This document shows positions 25,107 through 33,374 of a stretch of 64,000 bases of DNA, piece after piece. Source of the stretch: Sphingobacteriales bacterium (GTDB lineage: Bacteria; Bacteroidota; Bacteroidia; Chitinophagales; Chitinophagaceae); NCBI GenBank assembly GCA_016192105.1, contig JACPUV010000054.1:29968-93967 (forward strand), in the 5' to 3' direction. The position numbers and the translations under genes were made by a program. Positions within the stretch are counted from its first letter, which is position 1. Each line of letters opens with the position of its first letter. Below the pieces are notes generated by a model. That model ran no database searches. It was not told the origin of the DNA and worked only from the letters and a program-made list of their open reading frames with translations.

Positions 25107-27104
25107 ATGAAAATACTTTTTATGAAAAGATTCCTGCTCCTGATAGCGCCGGTATTACTGATACTGCTGGCCTTCCGTCCTGTAACAGCCATTACTGTAA
25201 CGGGAACAGTTACGGATGAAAAAGGAACTCCCGTGACGGGGGTAACTGTTTTGGTAAAGGGTACGAGAAACGCAACGAGTTCGGGGACGGATGGAACCTA
25301 CCGGATCCTGGTGGCCGGGACCGGGGATATCCTGGTATTTTCTGCCAGTGGTTTCCAGTCCAGGGAAGAAAAAGTGGCCGGCCGGACAAAAATTGATGTT
25401 TCGTTGTTGCCTGCCAGCCAGGTGATGTCCGAAGTTGTTGTTACCGCCTATGGACAACAACGGAAAAAAGACATGACAAGGGCGGTGGCCGGTGTTCCGT
25501 TGCCTCCGTCAGGTACGCAATTCTATGCGGGCTATGCTTTGCAGGGAAAAGTTGCCGGTGTCCAGATCCAGGGTTTAAACGGGAATGGCTATCAGCCCGG
25601 CTATCAACAGGGGTATTTTGATCGCGAGGGGTATGATAAAATCACGGAGAATGGCTTCCTCAAGGCCACCGATAACCCCCTCTCCACCTTTTCCATTGAT
25701 GTGGATGCGGCTTCCTACAGCAATGTGCGCCGTTTTCTGAATACCGGGCAACTGCCCCCGGCCGGTGCAGTACGCATTGAAGAAATGATCAACTATTTCA
25801 AATATGAATACCCGCAACCGGAGAACAAGGATCCGTTTTCTATCAATACCGAAATATCCGAAGCTCCCTGGAACAAAGACCATAAACTGGTATTGATCGG
25901 GTTGCAGGGGAAAAAAATACCGGTCGAGAATTTGCCGGCTTCCAACCTGGTTTTCCTGATCGATGTATCGGGTTCCATGCAGGGACCGGAGCGCATTGGC
26001 CTGGTCAAAGCCTCTATGAAAATGCTGGTGGAACAATTACGCGAACAGGATAAAGTGGCCATCGTGGTCTATGCCGGTGCTGCCGGACTGGTACTGCCTT
26101 CCACTTCCGGGTCGGATAAACAAAAGATCAGGGAGGCGATTGATGACCTGGAAGCCGGTGGTTCCACCGCGGGCGGAGCGGGGATCAAACTGGCCTACAA
26201 GACTGCCAAAGAATATTTTGTAAAAGGAGGGAATAACCGGGTGATCCTTTGTACCGACGGCGATTTTAATGTTGGGGAAAGCAGTGACGATGCGATGGAA
26301 AGACTGATTGAAGAAGAACGGAAAAGCGGCGTGTTCCTGACTGTACTCGGGTATGGAATGGGTAACTACCAGGATGCCAAAATGCAGAAACTGGCTGATA
26401 AAGGAAATGGAAATCACGCCTATATTGACGGGATCACCGAAGCGAAAAAAGTGCTGGTAAATGAATTTGGCGGCACTTTGTTCACCATTGCGAAAGATGT
26501 AAAACTGCAGATTGAATTCAATCCCGCTAAAGTCCAGGCCTACCGGCTGATCGGGTATGAGAACCGGATGCTGGCCAAGGAAGATTTTAATGATGATAAA
26601 AAGGATGCCGGCGAACTGGGCAGTGGTCATACCGTAACGGCTTTGTATGAAGTGATCCCGGTGGGGGTGAAGAGCTCTTTCCTGCCTTCTGTGGACCCGC
26701 TTAAATACCAGCAACGCAATGAAAAAGCAAGTAAGCAATCTGAAACAGATGAGATCATGACTGTAAAGTTCCGGTATAAAACGCCAGATGCTGATGTGAG
26801 CCGGCTGATTGAACACCCGTTGCGGGACAAATCGGTGGCTGTTGCGGGCACTTCCGATAATTTCCGTTTTGCGGCTGCTGTGGCCCAGTTTGGTATGCTG
26901 CTCAGAAATTCTGAATTCAAGTCCAATGCTTCCTTTGAGAGTGTGCTGAGCCTGGCCAAAAAATCCATGGCCGCAGATGCGGACGGCTACCGTTCAGAAT
27001 TTGTGCGACTGGTCGAAAGTGCCCGTTTGCTTAGCAAGGGCAAAAAGCCTGTAACAGATTTCGAAGAGGAAGAAGAAACCTTACCCCTTGGTCCGAATAA
27101 ATGA
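25107..27104 (+). CDS. VWA domain protein with CarboxypepD_reg-like and SusC-plug-like N-terminus
   Basis: A 665-residue exported protein. Two starts are possible: ATG 25107 or 25125 (MKRFLLLIAPVLLILLAF), the second giving a compact signal peptide. Residues about 28-105 are a carboxypeptidase-like regulatory domain (VTGTVTDEKGTPVTGVTVLV). Then SEVVVTAYGQQRKKDMTRAV and YALQGKVAGVQIQG look like the start of a SusC-type TonB plug. A YfbK-type N-terminal domain follows (DNPLSTFSIDVDAASYSNVRR), then a VWA domain (about 275-460) with a MIDAS motif NLVFLIDVSGSMQGPE and a CTDGDFNVGESSDDAM loop. The last 160 residues match the DUF3520-like tail that follows YfbK VWA domains. Likely a surface or periplasmic metal-dependent binding protein. 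Confidence 0.87.
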   Translation: MKILFMKRFLLLIAPVLLILLAFRPVTAITVTGTVTDEKGTPVTGVTVLVKGTRNATSSGTDGTYRILVAGTGDILVFSASGFQSREEKVAGRTKIDVSLLPASQVMSEVVVTAYGQQRKKDMTRAVAGVPLPPSGTQFYAGYALQGKVAGVQIQGLNGNGYQPGYQQGYFDREGYDKITENGFLKATDNPLSTFSIDVDAASYSNVRRFLNTGQLPPAGAVRIEEMINYFKYEYPQPENKDPFSINTEISEAPWNKDHKLVLIGLQGKKIPVENLPASNLVFLIDVSGSMQGPERIGLVKASMKMLVEQLREQDKVAIVVYAGAAGLVLPSTSGSDKQKIREAIDDLEAGGSTAGGAGIKLAYKTAKEYFVKGGNNRVILCTDGDFNVGESSDDAMERLIEEERKSGVFLTVLGYGMGNYQDAKMQKLADKGNGNHAYIDGITEAKKVLVNEFGGTLFTIAKDVKLQIEFNPAKVQAYRLIGYENRMLAKEDFNDDKKDAGELGSGHTVTALYEVIPVGVKSSFLPSVDPLKYQQRNEKASKQSETDEIMTVKFRYKTPDADVSRLIEHPLRDKSVAVAGTSDNFRFAAAVAQFGMLLRNSEFKSNASFESVLSLAKKSMAADADGYRSEFVRLVESARLLSKGKKPVTDFEEEEETLPLGPNK

Positions 27105-27127
27105 GCTGTTGATTGGCGCTTAAGAGT

Positions 27128-27156
27128 AAGGGGCGGGTAGTTGCCGGCCCCTTTTT
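27128..27156 (+). terminator. Hairpin after the VWA gene
   Basis: A stem AAGGGGC / GCCCCTT closed by a Gly/Cys-free GC loop and followed by TTTTTACT, 24 bases after the VWA stop. Direction fits the plus-strand gene. Confidence 0.7.
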
Positions 27157-27361
27157 ACTAACAAATTTTGTACGGGTGCTTAAAACAGGCAACTGTTCCT
27201 GTATTTAATACGGTTTTAATGTGGAGCTCTTTGTGCAAACGGGAGAATTTACGCATCTGGAAAAGTAATGCTGCGATAAACTACGGTCAGGTTAACTATA
27301 TCCTGACACAAATCGTAGTAAGCCCGGGCTAATTGAAAATTTAACGCAACACAACCTTGTT

Positions 27362-28444
27362 ATGCCCAAACCTTTTCAGTTGACGATCCCCGAACCCTGT
27401 CATGAGAACTGGGATAAAATGTCGCCCGCAGCGCAGGGCCGGTTTTGCGGTTCCTGCCAGAAGCAGGTGGTCGATTTCACCTCGATGAGCGACCGGGAAC
27501 TGGTACAGTTCTTTAAAAAGCCGTCCACGGGTTCGGTCTGCGGGCGGTTTATGAATGAGCAGCTGGAGCGGGACCTGGTAGTGCCGGGACAAAGAATTCC
27601 CTGGATCAACTACTTTTTCCAGATCGCCTGGCCGGCCTTTTTCATATCTAAAGTAAGTGCGCAGCGTACCCAGGGAAAACCCATGATGAGGCCGGTAGCG
27701 GATACTTCGAAAGTGCGGGTGGTGCCTGATAACCGGATACTGGGGATGGTATTGCCCTCATCAATCAGGCCGGTATGTAAGGACCCGGAGCCTGTGATAA
27801 AGGGGGATACAATTATGACAACAGCGATTATGATTAGGGGCAGGATCGTAAACGAAAAGGGTGAGCCAGTCCCTTATGCCAGTGTGCAGGATCGTTTTAA
27901 TAACCGGTTACTGGTCGCTGATACAGCTGGCCGGTTTACCCTGTCAACAGACAGCCGCGAAATGCAGCATGAACTGCTGGTGAGCGCGGCCGGGTATGAA
28001 AAAACTAAAATTATGGTGAACCCGGAAAAATACAGGCGGGATGAATTATTTATTCAATTGGCAGGCCTGCCTCCGTTACAGGAAGTCGTGCTGACCTCTG
28101 CCGCAGGAATAAGAAAAGGATATGTGGTTGGGGTTACCCGGAATAAAAAGAGGGAAGCGCAGGCACCGGTGATACCGGCTGCCCGTACCATTCATGTATA
28201 TCCCAACCCGGTACAGGCCGGGCAATCGCTTACCATTAGTTTTGAAAAAATGGAGGAGGGGTATTATGCCGTACAGTTCGTCAGTCTGGCCGGGCAAACA
28301 GTAAAGCAGGAGGAAATCTGGATTGATGCGGAAGCCCGCCTGATGAATCTTCGGGTACCACCGGTTGCGGCCGGTGGCTATATCCTGTATCTCGTCAATA
28401 AAAAGACAGGACAACAATCGTCAGCGACCCTAATTCTTGAATAA
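27362..28444 (+). CDS. CarboxypepD_reg-like protein with cytoplasmic Cys domain and T9SS-like C-terminus
   Basis: A 360-residue protein of unknown function. There is no N-terminal signal peptide: residues 1-75 contain a cysteine-rich motif PCHENWDKMSPAAQGRFCGSCQKQVVDF and a further Cys (GSVCGRFM). A hydrophobic stretch at about 79-98 (IPWINYFFQIAWPAFFISKV) ends SAQ like a signal-peptidase site. Then come a carboxypeptidase-like regulatory domain (about 157-240, MIRGRIVNEKGEPVPYASVQ) and a type A sorting-like tail (about 278-360, IHVYPNPVQAGQSLTISF to ATLILE). So the Cys domain is expected on the cytoplasmic side of the membrane anchor, the rest outside. Alternatively the hydrophobic stretch is cleaved. 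Confidence 0.75.
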   Translation: MPKPFQLTIPEPCHENWDKMSPAAQGRFCGSCQKQVVDFTSMSDRELVQFFKKPSTGSVCGRFMNEQLERDLVVPGQRIPWINYFFQIAWPAFFISKVSAQRTQGKPMMRPVADTSKVRVVPDNRILGMVLPSSIRPVCKDPEPVIKGDTIMTTAIMIRGRIVNEKGEPVPYASVQDRFNNRLLVADTAGRFTLSTDSREMQHELLVSAAGYEKTKIMVNPEKYRRDELFIQLAGLPPLQEVVLTSAAGIRKGYVVGVTRNKKREAQAPVIPAARTIHVYPNPVQAGQSLTISFEKMEEGYYAVQFVSLAGQTVKQEEIWIDAEARLMNLRVPPVAAGGYILYLVNKKTGQQSSATLILE

Positions 28445-28454
28445 GCGGCCCGGC

Positions 28455-29357
28455 TCATCCCCGGAATCCCGGGTGGAATTGTTCCAGTGTTTTACGTAGG
28501 AATTCGCGGTCAAGATGGGTATAGATCTCGGTAGTGGTGATGCTGACATGGCCCAGCATTTCCTGTACGGCCCGCAGGTCGGCACCGCCTTCCACCAGGT
28601 GGGTGGCAAAGGAGTGACGGAAGGTATGCGGCGAAACGGTTTTTTTGATTCCGGCTTTCAATGCCAGGTCCCTGATGATATAAAAGATCATGACCCGGGA
28701 TAATTTGCTCCCCGTTTTATTGAGAAATAAAATATCCTCATTTCCTTTTTTGGGGGCTGAATGCACCCGTACCTGGTCTTTGTAGATCGTAATATATTTC
28801 ACGGCATCGCTGCCAATGGGGATCAGTCTTTCTTTATCGCCTTTCCCGGTTACCCGGATAAAACCCAGGTCGAGGAATAAATGGGAGATTTTCAAGCCAA
28901 CCACTTCACTTACCCGGAGTCCGCAGCTATACATGGTTTCGAGAATGGCTTTGTTCCTCGTTCCCGCGGGAGTGCTCAGGTCGATTTCCGCGATCATCCT
29001 TTCGATCTCGGCAAAACTCAGCACATCGGGAAGTGTTCTTTTAAGCTTTGGGGCTTCCAGCAGGGCAGTGGGATCTTTTTTTGTGATGGACTCCAGCGCG
29101 CAATATTTATAAAAGGCCCTGATCCCGGATATAATACGGGCCTGCGAGCTGGCCGTCATGCCCAGTTCCCCGATCCATTTCAGGAAGTCCTGCAGATCTT
29201 TTAATGTGATCCGGTCGGGGTTAAATGGCTTGTCCTTTTCCAGTAAGAACTGCGTGAGATGTTCAATATCCCTCAAATAGGCTTCTACCGAATTATCCGA
29301 GAGGGATTTTTCCAGTTGCAGGTAGGCTTTGAATCCTTTTTTGTAGGGTTCCCACAT
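28455..29357 (-). CDS. xerD: Tyrosine recombinase XerD
   Basis: Site-specific tyrosine recombinase of 300 residues that with XerC resolves chromosome dimers at dif. The ATG at 29357 (MWEPYKKGFKAYLQ) gives the usual length; the longer frame begins inside an intergenic repeat. The N-terminal SAM-like core-binding domain covers 1-90. The catalytic residues all appear: R148 (SCGLRVSEV), K172 (TGKGDKERL), H244 and R247 (SPHTFRHSF), H270 (MLGHVSIT) and the nucleophile Y279 (TEIYTHLD). It is convergent with the gene at 27.4 kb with only 10 bases between stops. Confidence 0.95.
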   Translation of the reverse strand: MWEPYKKGFKAYLQLEKSLSDNSVEAYLRDIEHLTQFLLEKDKPFNPDRITLKDLQDFLKWIGELGMTASSQARIISGIRAFYKYCALESITKKDPTALLEAPKLKRTLPDVLSFAEIERMIAEIDLSTPAGTRNKAILETMYSCGLRVSEVVGLKISHLFLDLGFIRVTGKGDKERLIPIGSDAVKYITIYKDQVRVHSAPKKGNEDILFLNKTGSKLSRVMIFYIIRDLALKAGIKKTVSPHTFRHSFATHLVEGGADLRAVQEMLGHVSITTTEIYTHLDREFLRKTLEQFHPGFRG

Positions 29358-29370
29358 GTATTTACTGATA

Positions 29371-29396
29371 ATTGAAAATTGAGCATTGAATATTCT
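29371..29396. repeat. ATTGAGC-type degenerate repeat
   Basis: ATTGAAAATTGAGCATTGAA then TATTC, just upstream of the xerD start. The core ATTGAGCATTGAA is shared exactly with the complement of 9001-9026, 20 kb away. A further TGTTCAATGC word lies at 29423-29432. Confidence 0.6.
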
Positions 29397-29476
29397 TAAC
29401 CAGGCAACTGCCCGGTAGGTAGTGTTCAATGCTTAACCACCCGTGAATGCACTATTCCGGAAGAATAAGCAGCTGC

Positions 29477-30139
29477 TTATTCCAGCACAATCTTCTTCTC
29501 TTTTTCCACCCATTTTTTATCTACGAGGATCTTCACCCAAACCCGGTCATTGGTCACATTGACGGAATCAATGTATTCGTGGAGGGCATCGTAGTCAATA
29601 TCCAGTTTCTGGCCAAAAGTCATCATGGCTTTTTTACCGGTAAACATGTCTTCGATATAGATATTTCCCCGGTCGGTATTGACCAGCAGGTTATCGGCAA
29701 TGGAGAATTTGGGGTCAAAGCTGTTGATTCCGCTGCTTTTCAGGCTGAAGTTGGCGCTTTTGTCATACGGAAGTTTGACCTGGAATCCGCGCCCGGTAAG
29801 GCAATCATTAAACAAAAGCCATGCATAATCGCTGTTGGTGAAATGGCAGCGGACAAAGTCCTTGTTCATCCGGACGGTGGTTCCTAACAGGTAGGTGAAA
29901 CCGGTTTTGCGGTCAACCCCCATTCCTTTATAGGTCCAGATGATGCTGTCCGGTAAACAATTTTTAGCAGTGATGAAAACACTGGGAATTTTCTCATGAT
30001 CACCTGTAAATTTTATGGTATCCTTCAGGCAGGCGGTGTCGCAAAAATTTTTAGGACCGGCAGGGGTGGAGGAAGAGTTACAGGAGACGAACACTGCTGT
30101 CAGCAGGGCGGCAGCAATAAAAGCAAACAGGGTTTTCAT
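29477..30139 (-). CDS. Hypothetical lipoprotein
   Basis: A 220-residue lipoprotein; the ATG at 30139 places MKTLFAFIAAALLTAVFVSC as a lipobox signal with the acylated Cys at residue 20, followed by a Ser/Pro-rich tether. A longer frame starting with TTG upstream would bury the signal. The mature part is beta-rich and soluble (CDTACLKDTIKFTGDHEKIPS, WTYKGMGVDRKTG, CHFTNSDYAWLLFNDCLTGRGFQV), with three further cysteines and no family that I recognise. The C-terminal 35 residues (DRVWVKILVDKKWVEKEKKIVLE) are basic. Divergent from the cysteine-cluster gene. Confidence 0.7.
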   Translation of the reverse strand: MKTLFAFIAAALLTAVFVSCNSSSTPAGPKNFCDTACLKDTIKFTGDHEKIPSVFITAKNCLPDSIIWTYKGMGVDRKTGFTYLLGTTVRMNKDFVRCHFTNSDYAWLLFNDCLTGRGFQVKLPYDKSANFSLKSSGINSFDPKFSIADNLLVNTDRGNIYIEDMFTGKKAMMTFGQKLDIDYDALHEYIDSVNVTNDRVWVKILVDKKWVEKEKKIVLE

Positions 30140-30160
30140 TTCTGTTGATTTAGGTTCTGA

Positions 30161-30168
30161 CAAAAATA
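30161..30168 (-). promoter_or_regulatory. Putative -7 element of the lipoprotein gene
   Basis: The minus strand reads TATTTTTG about 22 bases upstream of the proposed ATG, matching TAnnTTTG. No good TTG at -33. Coordinates could be off by a base. Confidence 0.4.
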
Positions 30169-30240
30169 GCCAATGGCCCTGTCTGTATGAAAATTCTTTT
30201 CCCTTGCTGGCCGTATGGACTCAATCATTATCTTCGGGCC

Positions 30241-30759
30241 ATGAGTAAGATACCCCCTGTAAACCTCCGGTCCTTCAGGCAAAAAGCCCGCCACCGGAAA
30301 ACTTCCATGCGCCGCTTCCTGTCTAAACTGGAAAAACAGGCACCCCGCGGGCTGGACCAGCAAATCGCGGTACTGGAAAAAGAAGTCTGGAAAGAAACGG
30401 ATTGTCTTTCCTGTGCCAATTGCTGTAAGACCATGACGCCAACCTACAACAAAAAAGACCTGAAACGGATATCAGCTCATTTCAGCATGACCATTGAGGA
30501 ATTCAAGAAAAAATACCTGAAGCAGGAACGGGGCGGCGACCGGGACTGGATGAACAAGTGGACCCCCTGCCAGTTCCTTAACCTGGACAATAATATGTGC
30601 AGCATCTATGAAATTCGCCCCGATGACTGCGCAGGCTTCCCGCACCTGGGCAAAAAGTTCAGGGATTTTGTCCATATTCACAAGCAGAATGTGGAGTATT
30701 GCCCCGCGACATACCGGTTGGTGGAGAGGATGATTGAGGGAGGGCGTAGTGAAAAGTGA
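30241..30759 (+). CDS. YkgJ-family cysteine cluster protein
   Basis: A 172-residue cytoplasmic protein. The ATG at 30241 (MSKIPPVNLRSFRQKAR) is preferred; an upstream in-frame ATG at 30187 adds 18 residues that overlap the promoter area of the divergent gene. The cysteine cluster consists of DCLSCANCCKTMTPTY, WTPCQFLNLDNNMCSIYEIR, PDDCAGFP and the late EYCPATY, the eight-Cys pattern of the YkgJ/UPF0153 zinc-or-iron binding family. The function of the family is not known. No membrane segment. A short repeat follows the stop at 30746-30778. Confidence 0.9.
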   Translation: MSKIPPVNLRSFRQKARHRKTSMRRFLSKLEKQAPRGLDQQIAVLEKEVWKETDCLSCANCCKTMTPTYNKKDLKRISAHFSMTIEEFKKKYLKQERGGDRDWMNKWTPCQFLNLDNNMCSIYEIRPDDCAGFPHLGKKFRDFVHIHKQNVEYCPATYRLVERMIEGGRSEK

Positions 30760-30778
30760 ATGTGAAGAGTGAATGGGC
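30746..30778. repeat. GTGAAAAGTGAA-type short repeat
   Basis: GTAGTGAAAAGTGAATGTGA then AGAGTGAATGGG at the end of the cysteine-cluster gene and beyond it. Three imperfect copies of AGTGAA(T). Confidence 0.4.
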
Positions 30779-30978
30779 GCATGATGAAGGGTTATTTTCT
30801 ACTGTGAGGCCTGTGTTCCCGGTTGTTTGTGATTTAACCTGAGCGTTGCTATTATTTAGGTGTAAAAAATACCGGTTCTCCGTTCAATTTTTTATACAGC
30901 TCATCTCATTCACCCGTCTTGCGGCGCCCCCGGGCATATATTCATAGCTCCCTGCGAAGCGCCTCATTCCCAGGGGTT

Positions 30979-31335
30979 CTAAAAAAACACATCCTCCAGC
31001 AAAAAGAACTCTGTCTCTCCCCAACTCTGTATCCTGATAGAAAGTATATCATACTGGATCCAGGGGTGTCCGGGGTGGCGGAACAGGTACTCATTGGCCG
31101 CTTTCTGAAGATGGTTGAATTTTTTTTTTGTGACACTGTCCTCCGGGTGCCCAAGGCCCTTACCCCGGCGGGTTTTGACTTCTATAAAGTGGAGGAATTT
31201 TCCTTTACGCGCGACAATATCCAGTTCATGGTAGGAAAAGCGCCAGTTACGGTGCAGGATACTGTAGCCCCTTTCCTCGAGCCAGCCAGCCGCCAGGTCT
31301 TCCCCTTCCTTACCCAGTTCATTATGCAGAGCCAT
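30979..31335 (-). CDS. yraN: YraN family protein (UPF0102)
   Basis: A 118-residue protein of the YraN/UPF0102 family, a restriction-endonuclease-like fold with no established function. Signature elements: the start MALHNELGKEGEDLAAGWL, EERGYSILHRNWR, the acidic core YHELDIVARKGKFLHFIEVK (D-x-V…E-V-K, the PD-(D/E)xK-like arrangement) and TRRGKGLGHPEDSVTKKK, which matches VKTR and the helix following. It lies head to head with manA, 40 bases apart between start codons. Confidence 0.92.
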   Translation of the reverse strand: MALHNELGKEGEDLAAGWLEERGYSILHRNWRFSYHELDIVARKGKFLHFIEVKTRRGKGLGHPEDSVTKKKFNHLQKAANEYLFRHPGHPWIQYDILSIRIQSWGETEFFLLEDVFF

Positions 31336-31375
31336 GCATTATCTTTACAACAAGTTAAATCAATGCCTGGTTTCT

Positions 31376-32551
31376 ATGAAAGGAGTTTACACATTGAATG
31401 GAGTTGTTAAACACTACGATTGGGGAGGAATTTCCTTTATTCCCTCCTTATTGCATCAGGACAACCCGGATAAAAAGCCATTTGCCGAATATTGGCTGGG
31501 CACCCACCCGTTGGGTATTTCCCGGGTGGAAACCGGCAAGGGGGAGACGGTGGCGCTGGATCAGTTGACCGGCCACCTGCCTTATTTGTTCAAGGCCCAG
31601 GAAGTGAAGGAAATGTTGTCCATACAGACCCATCCTTCAAAAGAAGCCGCCGCAATCGAATTTGCCCGTGAAAATGCGGAAGGGATTCCCCTGGAAGCGC
31701 CATACCGGAATTATAAGGACGATAACCATAAGCCCGAAATGCTGGTTGCCCTCGGCGAATTCTGGTTGCTGCATGGGTTTAAGCCGGAAGCCGCACTACG
31801 CTCCATCCTTGAAACTGTACCGGAATTGGCTGCATTCCGGTCCTTGTTCCAGTCGGCCGGTTACCCGGGTTTGTATAAACATATTATGGAAATGCCCCAG
31901 GGCCAGGTCAACCAAATACTGGAACCATTGGTGAGCCGGGTACTGCCGCTGTACCAGTCCGGACAGTTGCAAAAAGACAATCCTGATTTCTGGGCCGCAA
32001 AAGCTGCCCTTACTTTTTCAAAGAACCATAACCTGGACAGGGGGATATTCTCTATTTATTTACTCAATATTGTGCAGCTCAAAAGAGGCGAAGGTCTCTT
32101 CCAGGATGCAGGTTTGCCACATGCTTACCTGGAAGGATTTAATGTTGAACTGATGGCTAACTCGGATAATGTATTGCGGGGCGGGCTTACTTCCAAACAT
32201 ATTGATGTAAAGGAATTGCTGAAACACGTAAAATGCGTGGCCACCCTTCCCCAGATCATCCGGGGAAAAGAGGCCGGGGAGCAGGAAAAGGATTATCCTG
32301 TACCCACTCCTGAATTCCGGCTCAGTGTATTTGAACTAAAAGGCGGGGATACGGTTTCTTTTATCCCTGCATCGGTGGAGATTCTCTTATTGACCGATGG
32401 AGTGGCCGAACTGGATGATGAACAGCACCTCGTGCGGTTACAAGCCGGAACTCCTTCGGCCGTCGTTTTCCCGGGGAAAACGGTGTACCTGGCCGCGGCC
32501 AGCGATTGCACGGTCTTCCGGGCCGGGGAGGGTATCCACAATCGTGAATAA
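31376..32551 (+). CDS. manA: Mannose-6-phosphate isomerase, class I
   Basis: Interconverts fructose-6-phosphate and mannose-6-phosphate, feeding GDP-mannose sugars. The ATG at 31376 (MKGVYTLNGVVKHYDWGG) gives 391 residues, the class I size; the longer frame extends only into the YraN start region. Zinc-site elements: IQTHPSKEAA (Q and H), KDDNHKPEMLVALG (E), and the GLPHAYLEGFNVELMANSDN segment (H), with the catalytic Arg in NVLRGGLTSKHID. A cupin-type C-terminal domain follows. TATCTTTA at 31340-31347 is one mismatch from the -7 consensus. Confidence 0.94.
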   Translation: MKGVYTLNGVVKHYDWGGISFIPSLLHQDNPDKKPFAEYWLGTHPLGISRVETGKGETVALDQLTGHLPYLFKAQEVKEMLSIQTHPSKEAAAIEFARENAEGIPLEAPYRNYKDDNHKPEMLVALGEFWLLHGFKPEAALRSILETVPELAAFRSLFQSAGYPGLYKHIMEMPQGQVNQILEPLVSRVLPLYQSGQLQKDNPDFWAAKAALTFSKNHNLDRGIFSIYLLNIVQLKRGEGLFQDAGLPHAYLEGFNVELMANSDNVLRGGLTSKHIDVKELLKHVKCVATLPQIIRGKEAGEQEKDYPVPTPEFRLSVFELKGGDTVSFIPASVEILLLTDGVAELDDEQHLVRLQAGTPSAVVFPGKTVYLAAASDCTVFRAGEGIHNRE

Positions 32552-32579
32552 ATAGCGGGAGCAATTGGGGCAATTCAAT

Positions 32580-32587
32580 TATTTTTG
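32580..32587 (+). promoter_or_regulatory. Putative -7 element of the DUF6580 gene
   Basis: TATTTTTG, matching TAnnTTTG, 22 bases upstream of the ATG at 32610. The nearest TTG (32565-32567) is spaced only 12 bases away, so the -33 is unclear. Confidence 0.4.
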
Positions 32588-32609
32588 CCTTACATCACAA
32601 TCATTTAAT

Positions 32610-33179
32610 ATGAAGATCAACGGACGGTTTATTCTTTTTACTATTGTGCTGGTTGCCATCGCAACAGCCTGTAAATATTTCTTCGGGCCCGATATCGAAT
32701 GGTCCGGTTTTTCACCGGTCATTGCGATCGCCCTGTTTTCAGGGTTTATTATAAAACAAAAGGACAGGTCGTTCCTGCTGCCCCTGCTGGCCCTGTTCGT
32801 CAGCGATCTGGCGATCCAGCTTTTGTACAGCCAGGAGCTTTTTCCTTATCCCGGATTTTATGGCGGGCAATGGAAAATTTATGCAGTATTACTGCTATCC
32901 ACCCTGATCGGATGGGGACTGAAGGGCAGAAATCATGGAAGTCTCTTCATTGCCGGATTACTGGCCCCCACTGTATTCTTCCTGGTATCCAACTTCATCG
33001 TATGGAGTTCAGCCGGTGAATCAATTTATCCCAGGACAATGAGTGGCCTGATGACCTGTTATGAAGCCGGCTTACCGTTTTTCCGGAACTCACTGGCTGC
33101 AACACTCGTATTTATGCCGGTGATATTATTGTTGTATAACTATATGACGAAAAAGAAAGCAGCGCTGATCATAGCTTAA
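32610..33179 (+). CDS. DUF6580-like multi-pass membrane protein
   Basis: A 189-residue integral inner-membrane protein starting at ATG 32610 (MKINGRFILFTIVLVAIATA). About five to six TM helices: 7-22, 31-46 (WSGFSPVIAIALFSGFII), 53-70 (FLLPLLALFVSDLAIQLLY), 86-100, 109-128 and 165-180. The G-F-S-P…A-L-F-S-G motif of helix 2 and the D-x-x-I-Q of helix 3 are typical of the DUF6580 putative transport family, which resembles the S-components of ECF vitamin transporters. No ECF ATPase is nearby. Substrate unknown. A terminator follows at once. Confidence 0.75.
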   Translation: MKINGRFILFTIVLVAIATACKYFFGPDIEWSGFSPVIAIALFSGFIIKQKDRSFLLPLLALFVSDLAIQLLYSQELFPYPGFYGGQWKIYAVLLLSTLIGWGLKGRNHGSLFIAGLLAPTVFFLVSNFIVWSSAGESIYPRTMSGLMTCYEAGLPFFRNSLAATLVFMPVILLLYNYMTKKKAALIIA

Positions 33180-33197
33180 GTTTTTTTTCATTTTATT

Positions 33198-33231
33198 AAA
33201 CCCCGTTTGCTGCTGCAGGCGGGGTTTTTTT
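33198..33231 (+). terminator. Terminator of the DUF6580 gene
   Basis: AAACCCCG(TTTGC) / (GCAGG)CGGGGTTT with TTTTTTT following, starting 19 bases after the stop. Confidence 0.9.
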
Positions 33232-33374
33232 AGCGGGTAAAAGGGCTGTTTTTTTTCAGGTTAAATCAATACGGGTTTTCTCTTAGTTATTTGTAAATAA
33301 ATCACTTGGCTGCAAATATTTATAAAAAAGTGCCCTCGTTTTTTGCTAACTTTAAGGTAGTTACAATCCGTTTT

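Noticed and set aside
26037..26816. A 259-codon open frame on the minus strand
   Set aside because: Antisense to the VWA protein with intact MIDAS motif; product is Phe/Ile/His-rich with no family signs.
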